Positions 35,696 through 43,946 of a stretch of DNA of 64,000 bases are shown piece after piece. How positions within the stretch are numbered: the stretch's first letter is position 1; each line of letters begins with the position of its first letter. A program made the position numbers and the translations under genes. Below the pieces are notes generated by a model that did no database searches, had not been told where the DNA came from, and worked only from the letters and a program-made list of their open reading frames with translations. The DNA comes from Polynucleobacter sp. MWH-UH25E (lineage in GTDB: Bacteria > Pseudomonadota > Gammaproteobacteria > Burkholderiales > Burkholderiaceae): assembly GCF_018687095.1 (NCBI RefSeq), contig NZ_CP061286.1, positions 620,001 to 684,000 on the forward strand, written 5' to 3'.

Positions 35696-37444
35696 ATGAC
35701 ATTTGCATTGCATGGAATTCCAGTATCAAAGGGTATTGCCATTGGCAAGGCCGTACTGATTTCGCGTGCAGCATTAGAGGTTAGTCATTATTTAGTTGAG
35801 CCTGGCAAAGAAGAGGCAGAGGCTAAAAAATTATTAGATGCTTTCGATCAAGTGCGTTTAGAGCTTGATCAGTTACGCCAAGGCTTGCCTAAAGATGCTC
35901 CTCAAGAGATGGCAGCATTTTTGGATGTGCATGGCATGATCTTGGCCGATCCTGCCCTTGCAGAAAAGCCACTCAAATTGATTCGTACCCAGCGACTCAA
36001 TGCTGCTTGGGCCTTGACTACGGAGCTTAATGATCTCTTAGAGCAGTTTGCGGAAATTGAGGATCCCTATTTAAAAGAGCGCGCGAATGATATTCGGCAA
36101 GTTGCTGAGCGCGTTATTAAGGCGATTAATTCACAAAAAGATACTCTGGAAACTGAGTTCTTGCCATCGAGCGATGTAGGTGTCGAGTCCATCATTGTTG
36201 CCCATGATATTGCTCCGCATGACATGTTGCGCTTTAAAGATCACGCATTTACTGGTTTCGTAACCGATCTTGGTGGAAAAACTTCTCACACTGCGATTGT
36301 TGCGCGCAGCATGGAGATTCCAGCGGTAGTTGGTGTACGACATGCTAGCGAAATGATTCGTCATGGCGATTGGCTTATTTTGGATGGTGAACAGGGTGTT
36401 GTCGTTGTTGCGCCTGATGAGCAATTATTGGCAGAGTATCGCAAGCTACAAAGTCAGGCTGCTAAAGATGCGCGAAAACTCCAACAGCTAAAGCATGCCA
36501 AAACAGAAACTTTGGATCGTGTTGATATTGAGCTCTTTGCCAATATTGAGTTGCCAGAAGATGCTGTGCAAGCTGTGAAGTTAGGTGCAGTGGGAGTTGG
36601 TTTATTCCGTTCCGAGTTTTTATTTATGGATCGAAAACAAGCTTTGCCCGATGAAGAGCAGCAATATCAAGAATACCGTCGGGTTGTTGATCTCATGCAT
36701 GGTTTGCCAGTTAATATCCGAACGATTGACGTTGGTGCTGATAAGGCGCTGGGTATAGGTGGTGCTGATGTATCGCAAACTGGCACATCACCGCTGGGTT
36801 TGAGGGCGATTCGTTGGTCCTTAACAGAACCAGAAATTTTTCTTACGCAGCTAAGAGCAATATTGCGTGCCTCGGCTCACGGTCAAGCGCGCATCATGAT
36901 TCCAATGCTTGCTCATGCAAAAGAAATTGATGAAACATTTCGTTTAATCGAAAAAGCAAAACAGCAGTTACTGCAGCGTGGACAGTCATTTAACCCCAAC
37001 ATTCAAGTGGGCGCCATGATTGAGATTCCGGCAGCTGCATTAGTGCTCCCTTTATTTATTGACCGATTTGATTTTTTATCCATCGGTACTAATGACTTAA
37101 TTCAGTACACCCTGGCGATTGACCGTGCTGATCATGCAGTGGCGCATTTATATGACCCATTGCATCCTGCAATTCTGAATTTGATTGCTAACATCATTGA
37201 TCAAGCGAAGCGTGCTGGTGTACCTGTAGCGGTTTGTGGCGAGATGGCGGGGGACCCTAGCTTGACGAAGTTATTGCTTGCGATGGGCTTGACTGATTTC
37301 TCTATGCACTTTAGCCAACTTTTGTTGGTTAAGCGAGAAATTCTGCAAGCTAATGCAGGCATCTTAAAGGCTCGCTTCCCACGCGTTTTAAAAGCTTACG
37401 AGCCTGAGGCTCAAGCAAAAGCCTTAGAGCGTTTGTTCTCTTAA
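35696..37444 (+). CDS. ptsI: PTS enzyme I (phosphoenolpyruvate-protein phosphotransferase)
   Basis: 582-aa enzyme I that autophosphorylates from PEP and passes phosphate to HPr. The active-site His is in DLGGKTSHTAIVARSMEIPAV, and the C-terminal PEP-binding barrel shows RTIDVGADKAL, FLSIGTNDLIQYTLAIDR and VAVCGEMAGDP with the catalytic Cys. Length is normal. It is the last gene of the gsh-pts run. Its stop TAA shares four bases (TTAA) with the stop of the convergent moeB/thiF-like gene. Confidence 0.96.
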   Translation: MTFALHGIPVSKGIAIGKAVLISRAALEVSHYLVEPGKEEAEAKKLLDAFDQVRLELDQLRQGLPKDAPQEMAAFLDVHGMILADPALAEKPLKLIRTQRLNAAWALTTELNDLLEQFAEIEDPYLKERANDIRQVAERVIKAINSQKDTLETEFLPSSDVGVESIIVAHDIAPHDMLRFKDHAFTGFVTDLGGKTSHTAIVARSMEIPAVVGVRHASEMIRHGDWLILDGEQGVVVVAPDEQLLAEYRKLQSQAAKDARKLQQLKHAKTETLDRVDIELFANIELPEDAVQAVKLGAVGVGLFRSEFLFMDRKQALPDEEQQYQEYRRVVDLMHGLPVNIRTIDVGADKALGIGGADVSQTGTSPLGLRAIRWSLTEPEIFLTQLRAILRASAHGQARIMIPMLAHAKEIDETFRLIEKAKQQLLQRGQSFNPNIQVGAMIEIPAAALVLPLFIDRFDFLSIGTNDLIQYTLAIDRADHAVAHLYDPLHPAILNLIANIIDQAKRAGVPVAVCGEMAGDPSLTKLLLAMGLTDFSMHFSQLLLVKREILQANAGILKARFPRVLKAYEPEAQAKALERLFS

Positions 37445-38199
37445 TTGGAGTGATGTTCTCCGCAAACTGGGCAGTCAGGGTTGCGGGCAATTTTGATTTG
37501 ATCTACTTGTGTGGTGCGAGCATTCCAGAGCAACATTCGCCCCACTAGCGACTCCCCAAATCCAATGATGACCTGAAGCGCTTGCGCAGCTTGAATGGTG
37601 CCGATAATGCCAACTAGTGGAGAGAAGATGCCCATGCTAGAACAGCTGACTTCTTCAAATTCTTCTTCTGGGGAGAAGATGCAGGCATAACAAGGGGAAG
37701 TTTTGGTTTGGGAGTCAAACACAGAAACCTGCCCATCAAAGCGCAAAGCGGACCCGGAAACTAGGGGTATTTGATGTTGAACACAGGCTGCATTGATGAG
37801 TTGCCTAGTTTTAAAGTTGTCAGTGCAATCTAAAACAATATCAACTGTTGGTAATAGTTTAGCAAGTAGATGGCTTGTAGCTTTTTCCTGAACAATATCC
37901 ACCCGAATACTGGAGTTAAGTTGACCTAAGAATTGTTGGCCTGAAGCTACTTTACTTTTGCCAATCGTTTTTTCAGTATGCATGACCTGTCGTTGTAGAT
38001 TGGTCAGCTCGACTACATCATGATCAACAAGCGTGATTTTGCCAACGCCTGCAGCTGCTAAGTATGGCCCAGCTGCGCTACCTAGACCCCCGGCCCCAAT
38101 GATTAAGGCATGGCTGCGTAATAACTTTTCTTGACCCTCAACATCGATATCCTCAAGCAATAAATGCCTTGAATAGCGAAGTAACTGCTCATCATTCAT
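37441..38199 (-). CDS. moeB: MoeB/ThiF-type sulfur-carrier adenylyltransferase
   Basis: 252-aa E1-like enzyme that adenylates the C-terminal glycine of a ubiquitin-like sulfur carrier (MoaD or ThiS). The nucleotide-binding loop is GAGGLGS (35-41) and the ATP/Arg-finger region is TNLQRQVMHTEKTIGKSK. Zinc cysteines appear as YACIF and CPVCGEHH near the C-terminus. In the region of the usual catalytic cysteine it reads CSSMGIFSPLVGIIGTIQAAQ. MoeB and ThiF cannot be separated by sequence inspection alone. It lies downstream of ctpA (12 bp). Confidence 0.88.
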   Translation of the reverse strand: MNDEQLLRYSRHLLLEDIDVEGQEKLLRSHALIIGAGGLGSAAGPYLAAAGVGKITLVDHDVVELTNLQRQVMHTEKTIGKSKVASGQQFLGQLNSSIRVDIVQEKATSHLLAKLLPTVDIVLDCTDNFKTRQLINAACVQHQIPLVSGSALRFDGQVSVFDSQTKTSPCYACIFSPEEEFEEVSCSSMGIFSPLVGIIGTIQAAQALQVIIGFGESLVGRMLLWNARTTQVDQIKIARNPDCPVCGEHHSN

Positions 38200-38211
38200 A
38201 TTTTCTGAATG

Positions 38212-39645
38212 CTATTCAAGCTTGGATGACGAACGTTTAACGGGTTGACCATTAATAAATGCAACTGCTTGCGTGAGCATGAAATCATCGGCACTACCCA
38301 GTTCAACAGGCTTTTTATTCTTGTCCTTTTCTTTTTCTTCGGGAGTTTTCTTGGCATTCTTATCTTCAATGCGTTGAAGCTCTTGGAGACGGCGCTCTTC
38401 ACGATCCTTAATTAATTTATCTTCGGCAGATTGCTTATTGCGTAAATGTTTTTCGCTATCAATCTCACGCGTAATTAATACATCATCAGGATCGCCATCT
38501 TTATTTTGATCAACAGGAATATCTGGCTTGATGCCAAACGCCTGAATAGACTTACCGCTTGGTGTGTAGTAGTAGGCAGTTGTGATTTTGAGGGCCGAGT
38601 CATTTGTTAATGGACGAACAGTTTGCACAGAGCCTTTACCAAAGGTGGTTTTGCCAATAATGGTTGCTCGTTTGTAGTCTTGTAAGGCGCCGGCAACAAT
38701 TTCAGATGCGGAAGCTGAATAGGCATTTACCAAAACAACCATCGGTAATTTCTTAAAAATGGGCGGAACGCCTGCCAATGGGTCGCCTGCTTCACTAAGG
38801 CGATACATTGCTGGGGTGGCATTAAAGACTTGCTTGGAATCTGGCGCCTGACCCTTAGTTGAAACAATTACAGAGTCTGCTGGCAAGAATGCTGCGGCAA
38901 CCCCAACGGCACCTTGTAATAGGCCGCCACCGTTATTGCGCAGATCCAAAATGACGCCTTTCAGCTTTGGATTCTGGGTGGCAAGATCGGTGAGTTTTTT
39001 AGCAAGATCTGGAACGGTGCGCTCTTGGAAGCTGGTAATGCGAACCCAAGCGATATCGTTATCAACAATTTTTGCTTTAACGGATTGCACTTTGATTTCA
39101 GCGCGCGTAATCGTTACTGGAAAGCTGCGTTCCTCACTTTTGCGATAAACCATTAAGGTAATTTTGGTCCCGGGGGTACCACGCATGGTGCGTACTGCTT
39201 TATCAAGAGACATGCCACGAACAGGTTTGTCGTCTAAGCGAGTGATTAAATCTCCAGCTTGCAAACCAGCGCGTGCGGCAGGGCTATCCTCAATTGGATT
39301 AAGAACCTTTACTACGCCATCTTCAGAAGTAATTTCAATTCCGAGTCCTGCGAATTTTCCTGAAGTTTGCTCTTGCATCTCTGCAAAATCTTTTTTATCC
39401 AAAAACGTGGAGTGAGGATCAAGACTGCTGACCATGCCTTTGACAGCGTCTGTTAAGAGCTGCTTATCTTCAATCGGTTCAACATACTCACGCTTGATCT
39501 GAGCAAACACATTTGAGAGTGTTCGTAACTCGTCTATCGGGAGCTGCCCGCCCTGTTGGGCAGTTGCTGAAAGCTGAATAGTGGCGGCAACGCCAGCTAT
39601 TAAGCCAATTGCGATCAGTGCAAAGTTCTTCAGAAATTGACGCAT
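38212..39645 (-). CDS. ctpA: S41-family C-terminal processing peptidase
   Basis: 477-aa secreted or membrane-anchored serine protease (Ctp/Prc family). A signal anchor (FALIAIGLIAGVAATIQL) leads to a PDZ domain (about 97-185, with GLGIEI and AGLQAGDLI), and then the protease core with the catalytic pair S312 (in NAYSASASEIVAG) and K337 (GKTTFGKGSVQ). The tail is highly charged (Lys/Glu/Asp-rich, about 425-455). It likely trims periplasmic or cell-wall-modifying proteins. The gene order gpmA-ctpA-moeB on the minus strand is common in betaproteobacteria. Confidence 0.94.
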   Translation of the reverse strand: MRQFLKNFALIAIGLIAGVAATIQLSATAQQGGQLPIDELRTLSNVFAQIKREYVEPIEDKQLLTDAVKGMVSSLDPHSTFLDKKDFAEMQEQTSGKFAGLGIEITSEDGVVKVLNPIEDSPAARAGLQAGDLITRLDDKPVRGMSLDKAVRTMRGTPGTKITLMVYRKSEERSFPVTITRAEIKVQSVKAKIVDNDIAWVRITSFQERTVPDLAKKLTDLATQNPKLKGVILDLRNNGGGLLQGAVGVAAAFLPADSVIVSTKGQAPDSKQVFNATPAMYRLSEAGDPLAGVPPIFKKLPMVVLVNAYSASASEIVAGALQDYKRATIIGKTTFGKGSVQTVRPLTNDSALKITTAYYYTPSGKSIQAFGIKPDIPVDQNKDGDPDDVLITREIDSEKHLRNKQSAEDKLIKDREERRLQELQRIEDKNAKKTPEEKEKDKNKKPVELGSADDFMLTQAVAFINGQPVKRSSSKLE

Positions 39646-39657
39646 ATTTTTCAGGGT

Positions 39658-40347
39658 TTAATCCAAGTAAAAGTGTTGTATTGGCTTGAGGTTATCGTCT
39701 AATTCATAAACCAGAGGTACGCCGTTCGGTACATTGACTTCCATAATGGCTTCATCAGACATTTGGTCAAGGTATTTAATTAATGAGCGAATGCTATTCC
39801 CGTGCGCAACAAGTAATACACGCTTATTTGCCTTCAGTGCGGGCGCAATGGATTCATTCCAAAGCGGTAATACACGCTCAACGTTATCTTTGAGGCACTC
39901 ACCTAAAGGAATATCAGAAGGATTGAGTTTGGAGTAACGCGTGTCATTTTTTGGATTGCGTTCATCATCCATTTCTAGAAGTGGTGGGCGCACATCGTAT
40001 GAGCGTCGCCAGATATGAACTTGTTCGTCACCATATTTAGCTGCAGTCTCTGCTTTGTTCAAGCCAGTGAGTGCACCGTAATGTCGCTCATTTAATCTCC
40101 AACTATGAACAACCGGTATCCACATGAGGTCCATGGTGTCTTGGACATGCCAAAGGGTACGAATTGCACGTCTTAAAACGGAGGTATAGGCAATATCAAA
40201 TTCATAGCCTGCTTTACGAAGGTTTTCACCAGCCACAAGTGCTTGTTCGGTGCCTTTTGGGGTTAAGTCAACATCCGCCCAGCCAGTGAAGCGGTTTTCA
40301 AGGTTCCAGGCGGATTCGCCATGACGAATAAGGACTAGTTGTTTCAT
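39658..40347 (-). CDS. gpmA: 2,3-bisphosphoglycerate-dependent phosphoglycerate mutase
   Basis: 229-aa glycolytic/gluconeogenic enzyme interconverting 3- and 2-phosphoglycerate. The phosphohistidine motif LIRHGESAWNLENRFTGW places the catalytic His at residue 9; the second His is in LLVAHGNSIRSL. LNERHYGALTGLNK is the standard substrate loop. It is the first gene of the minus-strand gpmA-ctpA-moeB unit and is divergent from the rhodanese gene with 19 bp between starts. Confidence 0.96.
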   Translation of the reverse strand: MKQLVLIRHGESAWNLENRFTGWADVDLTPKGTEQALVAGENLRKAGYEFDIAYTSVLRRAIRTLWHVQDTMDLMWIPVVHSWRLNERHYGALTGLNKAETAAKYGDEQVHIWRRSYDVRPPLLEMDDERNPKNDTRYSKLNPSDIPLGECLKDNVERVLPLWNESIAPALKANKRVLLVAHGNSIRSLIKYLDQMSDEAIMEVNVPNGVPLVYELDDNLKPIQHFYLD

Positions 40348-40366
40348 AGAGCCATTCTATAATCTG

Positions 40367-40792
40367 ATGATGAACTTTCTCACGCAAATCGATAATTTAG
40401 CGCTTATAGCCCTGTTACTGATATCGGGCACCGCGCTTTTCCTGCCTACATTATCTACGCTTATCAGCGGCAAAGGCTTGTCGCCGACAGAAGCCACTAT
40501 ATGGATTAATCGTCGCAAGGCATATGTTCTTGATTTGCGCTCTGAAGATGCCTATAAGGCCGGCCATTTGCCAGGTGCAAAATCAGCCAATAGCTCCAGC
40601 CTAACTGCCTCGATTGAGGGTATGAAGTTAGATCGCAAGCATCCAGTAGTGTTGGTATGCGACACCGGCTCTTATTCACGCAAGGCTATTGCAGAAGTGA
40701 AAAGTCTTGGGTTTGCTGAAGTAGGTATTTTGGAAGGCGGAGTGCAGGCATGGAAAGTTGCTGCTCTTCCTTTGGTGAAGCAAGGTAAGTGA
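40367..40792 (+). CDS. Membrane-anchored rhodanese-like protein
   Basis: 141-aa protein with an N-terminal membrane helix (LALIALLLISGTALFLPTL) and a single rhodanese domain. The active-site loop is C98-DTGSYS, within the expected six-residue loop length for sulfurtransferases. It is likely a sulfur-transfer or redox protein on the inner membrane. It heads the rhodanese-grxC-secB-gpsA run, an arrangement conserved in proteobacteria. Confidence 0.9.
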   Translation: MMNFLTQIDNLALIALLLISGTALFLPTLSTLISGKGLSPTEATIWINRRKAYVLDLRSEDAYKAGHLPGAKSANSSSLTASIEGMKLDRKHPVVLVCDTGSYSRKAIAEVKSLGFAEVGILEGGVQAWKVAALPLVKQGK

Positions 40793-40793
40793 T

Positions 40794-41048
40794 ATGCCTC
40801 AAGTAACAATGTACAGCACACAAGTTTGCCCATACTGCGTGATGGCCGAAAAGCTATTGGTAAAAAAGGGCGTGACTAATTTGGAAAAAATCTTGATTGA
40901 TCGTGATCCAGCTCAACGTGAGACGATGATGACAAGAACGGGGCGGCGGACTGTTCCACAAATCTACATTGGCGACATCCATGTTGGTGGATATGATGAT
41001 TTAGTGGCCCTAGATCGCGCTGGTAAGCTTGATCCATTATTGGTTTAA
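40794..41048 (+). CDS. grxC: Glutaredoxin 3
   Basis: 84-aa glutaredoxin with active site VCPYCVMAE near residues 11-19, the cis-Pro motif TVPQIYIG and the glutathione-binding GGYDDLVAL. It reduces disulfides with glutathione, whose synthesis genes are also in the window. It follows the rhodanese gene by one base and precedes secB by 26 bp. Confidence 0.95.
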   Translation: MPQVTMYSTQVCPYCVMAEKLLVKKGVTNLEKILIDRDPAQRETMMTRTGRRTVPQIYIGDIHVGGYDDLVALDRAGKLDPLLV

Positions 41049-41074
41049 TAGATACAACATTAAGAAAGTTTGTA

Positions 41075-41536
41075 ATGACTGAACAATCTTCTGCACCTGG
41101 TGCTGCAAATTCTGAATCCAAAGATCCATCATTTCGTATTCAGCGAATCTATTTGAAAGACTTATCTCTTGAGCAGCCAAATGCTCCAGAGATTTTCTTG
41201 GTGGTGGCGGAGCCACAAGTGCAAATCGAAGTGGATATTGCGGTGAAGCGCATCAGTGATGAGTTGTTTGAGGTTTCCTTAAGCTCAACATTAACTGCAC
41301 GAGTTGAAGGTAAGGTATTGTTCTTGGTTGAAGCTAATCAAGCCGGCATCTTTGAATTTAATAACATTCCCGCAGAACAAATAGATCCGATGTTAGGCAT
41401 AACTTGCCCAACCATTTTGTATCCATACTTGCGCTCAAACATGGCCGATGTGATCAGTCGTGCTGGCTTCCAGCCAATTCACTTGAACGAAATAAATTTC
41501 CACGGCATGTATGAGCACAGATTAATGCAGGCATAG
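41075..41536 (+). CDS. secB: Protein-export chaperone SecB
   Basis: 153-aa SecB, the tetrameric cytosolic chaperone that hands unfolded precursors to SecA. Family blocks are FRIQRIYLKDLSLEQPNAPEIF, GITCPTILYPYLRSNMADVISRAGFQPIHLNEINF and the final helix YEHRLMQA. Translation stops at TAG 41534-41536, but the same frame continues for 20 further sense codons of tail-like sequence before TAA 41597; see the finding on this. It sits between grxC and gpsA, the usual context. Confidence 0.95.
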   Translation: MTEQSSAPGAANSESKDPSFRIQRIYLKDLSLEQPNAPEIFLVVAEPQVQIEVDIAVKRISDELFEVSLSSTLTARVEGKVLFLVEANQAGIFEFNNIPAEQIDPMLGITCPTILYPYLRSNMADVISRAGFQPIHLNEINFHGMYEHRLMQA

Positions 41537-41622
41537 CAGGCTGCAGCTAGCTCTGAAAATGATGGTGCTGATGAGAGCAAAATCATTCTCCCTAATTAAA
41601 TTCCCAGGCTAAGTCACGCACC

Positions 41623-42645
41623 ATGAAAGTGACACTGCTTGGCGCTGGCGCATGGGGGACCGCAATGGCCTCTCAAGCCGCCCGTCAGCTGCGTGAAGAA
41701 GATGTTTGCTTGTGGTCTCGAAGCGCTGATCAGTTAAAAGCAATTGCCCAGAGTGGCGAAAATCAAGCCTATCTACCAGGCATTTCTTTGCCAAAGAATC
41801 TTTGCCTTGAAAGTGATTTTGATGCAGCTGTAAAAAGACTGGGACTAGATGATCTATTGGTGATCGCGACTCCCATGTCAGGTTTGTCAGAAACCATTGC
41901 ACGGGTTCTTAAGATAGCCAGTCATTCTTTAAATATTGTTTGGCTTTGTAAAGGACTAGAGCCAACAACAGCTTTATTGCCGCACCAGGTGGTTGAGCGT
42001 GAAGATCGACTCCATAGTCACGGTATTCAACATGCATATGGCGCACTATCAGGACCAAGTTTTGCCCATGAGGTTGGCTCCGGAATGCCTTGTGCGCTAA
42101 CGGTTGCCAGTCCATCTGAGCATCTCTGCAAAATTGTTCAGGCCGCCTTTCATCATGGCAATATGCGCGTTTACTCAAGCGATGATTTGATTGGGGTTGA
42201 GTTAGGCGGTGCCGTTAAGAATGTTTTAGCCATTGCTGCTGGTATTGGTGACGGCCTAGATCTTGGTTTGAACGCACGTGCAGCTGTATTAACGCGTGGA
42301 TTGGCTGAAATGATGCGTCTAGTAAAAGCTGCAGGCGGTAAATCAGAGACCTGCATGGGGCTTACGGGCGTTGGAGATTTAATTTTGACCGCCACGGGAA
42401 ATCTTTCTCGCAATCGTCGCGTTGGCCTTGAGCTGGCATCAGGCAAGTCTTTACATGAAATTTTGGCGAATTTAGGACATGTTGCAGAGGGTGTTTTGTG
42501 TGCCGCTGCGGTGGGAGATCTTGCTAAGCGATTGAATGTTGAGATGCCCATTACCACCATGATGGGTGATGTGCTGGCAGGCAAACTTCAAGCGCAAGAT
42601 GCTGTCAAAAAATTGATGGGGCGCGACCCCAAGATTGAATCGTAA
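41623..42645 (+). CDS. gpsA: Glycerol-3-phosphate dehydrogenase [NAD(P)+]
   Basis: 340-aa GpsA reducing dihydroxyacetone phosphate to sn-glycerol 3-phosphate for phospholipid synthesis. The cofactor loop LLGAGAWGTAMA is at residues 4-15; the GALSGPSFAHEV block and the catalytic lysine region LGGAVKNVLAIAAGI are present, as is ETCMGLTGVGDLILT. Length is normal. It is convergent with trmL (11 bp apart). Confidence 0.96.
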   Translation: MKVTLLGAGAWGTAMASQAARQLREEDVCLWSRSADQLKAIAQSGENQAYLPGISLPKNLCLESDFDAAVKRLGLDDLLVIATPMSGLSETIARVLKIASHSLNIVWLCKGLEPTTALLPHQVVEREDRLHSHGIQHAYGALSGPSFAHEVGSGMPCALTVASPSEHLCKIVQAAFHHGNMRVYSSDDLIGVELGGAVKNVLAIAAGIGDGLDLGLNARAAVLTRGLAEMMRLVKAAGGKSETCMGLTGVGDLILTATGNLSRNRRVGLELASGKSLHEILANLGHVAEGVLCAAAVGDLAKRLNVEMPITTMMGDVLAGKLQAQDAVKKLMGRDPKIES

Positions 42646-42656
42646 TTCGACCCTTC

Positions 42657-43127
42657 TTATTTGCCGCCTACGAATCCATTTTGGCGCCACGCTTCATAAA
42701 CAACAATTGCTACAGTATTTGAAAGATTTAGACTGCGACTGTTATCTTTCATTGCCAGGCGCAGTTGATTTTCGGTTGGAATTGAACTCCGAACCTCATC
42801 GGTAATGCCTTTTGTTTCAGAGCCAAAAATAAAATAATCATTCGCTTGAAATTTGCCCTCATGAAACTTGCTGCTGCCTTTGGTGGTTAAGGCAAATAGA
42901 TGATGCGGTTCAGGAGATTCATTCTTGAGGAACTCAGCCCAATTTCGGTGAACTGCAATGCTTGCAAACTCGTGATAATCCAATCCAGCGCGTCTTAACT
43001 TTGCATCTTCCATTGGAAATCCCAAGGGCTCTATGAGGTGTAGTTTTGCTCCTGTGTTGGCGCACAGGCGAATGATGTTGCCTGTATTAGGCGGGATTTC
43101 TGGTTCAAATAAAACGATATTAAACAT
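42657..43127 (-). CDS. trmL: tRNA (cytidine/uridine-2'-O-)-methyltransferase TrmL
   Basis: 156-aa SPOUT methyltransferase that 2'-O-methylates the wobble base of certain leucine tRNAs. The start MFNIVLFEPEIPPNTGNIIRLC is diagnostic; the knot motifs FIFGSETKGI and LRLAMKDNSRSLNLSNTVAIVVYEA are present. It is the downstream neighbour of comF on the minus strand, 49 bp away. Confidence 0.95.
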   Translation of the reverse strand: MFNIVLFEPEIPPNTGNIIRLCANTGAKLHLIEPLGFPMEDAKLRRAGLDYHEFASIAVHRNWAEFLKNESPEPHHLFALTTKGSSKFHEGKFQANDYFIFGSETKGITDEVRSSIPTENQLRLAMKDNSRSLNLSNTVAIVVYEAWRQNGFVGGK

Positions 43128-43176
43128 ACGAATTCTTTACTTTGTGCAGCTGAAAGACTCGGCTCATGGATTCAGC

Positions 43177-43923
43177 TTATATGCCCAGTTTAGTGGTTCT
43201 TAGTAAAACCCAATTGCTTACTCGAGCTACCCCAATCATTTTGAGGGTGCGCGCAATCTCATTTAATGTCGCACCGCTTGTCATAACGTCATCAAAAACA
43301 GCAACAGATTTACCATCAAGCCTTTTGATATCTTTTGTATCAATATAAAACATCTGACGTATGTCATGTCGCCGTGCAGAATAATTTTTAGCTGCTTGAT
43401 GTTCTACATGATGGAAGCGTTTCAGGGCATAAGGTAACTTCTGTATGTGGCTACCGCACTGAATTCTTTTTGCAAGCTCCCAGCTTTGGTTGAAGCCGCG
43501 AGCGAGTAATTTTTTCTGACTCAATGGAACGGGGAGTAAATAATCAATTGATCGATCGTCTATTTCGCTTGCAAGTGCTGCATTCCAAACCTCACTTAGT
43601 CCATGAGCATACGCAAGACGTTTCTGGTACTTAAATTGATGGAGTGCCTCTTGAAGCGGGCCGTCATAACAATCAAGGCAAATTGTTTGATCAAATGAGG
43701 GTGCTTGCGCAATACAAGTATTGCAATGCTGCTGGTTAATCTCTGTAGCTAGTAGAGGAATTCCACATTGATAACAGCACTCATAGTGCAAAAGGCTGTT
43801 GTGATAAATCATGAGTAGACATTGATTGCAAATACTTGCAGATTGATATTGTTGGCAAACGATGCATGCAGTTGGTAAAACAGATTCGCTGATCGATTGA
43901 ATAAGATTCTCTAGAAATCGCAT
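43177..43923 (-). CDS. comF: ComF-family phosphoribosyltransferase-like protein
   Basis: 248-aa ComF-type protein. An N-terminal zinc-ribbon region has three CxxC pairs (TACIVCQQ, SICNQC, ECCYQCGIPL with QHCNTC), and the C-terminal PRPP-binding motif is VAVFDDVMTSGATLNE. The family is linked to DNA uptake in competent bacteria, but the biochemical role is unclear. ATG 43923 is preferred; the TTG at 43947 would overlap the divergent methyltransferase start. The divergent start-to-start distance is 23 bp. Confidence 0.88.
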   Translation of the reverse strand: MRFLENLIQSISESVLPTACIVCQQYQSASICNQCLLMIYHNSLLHYECCYQCGIPLLATEINQQHCNTCIAQAPSFDQTICLDCYDGPLQEALHQFKYQKRLAYAHGLSEVWNAALASEIDDRSIDYLLPVPLSQKKLLARGFNQSWELAKRIQCGSHIQKLPYALKRFHHVEHQAAKNYSARRHDIRQMFYIDTKDIKRLDGKSVAVFDDVMTSGATLNEIARTLKMIGVARVSNWVLLRTTKLGI

Positions 43924-43946
43924 GGGGCGCTGAGTATACTGAGCCA

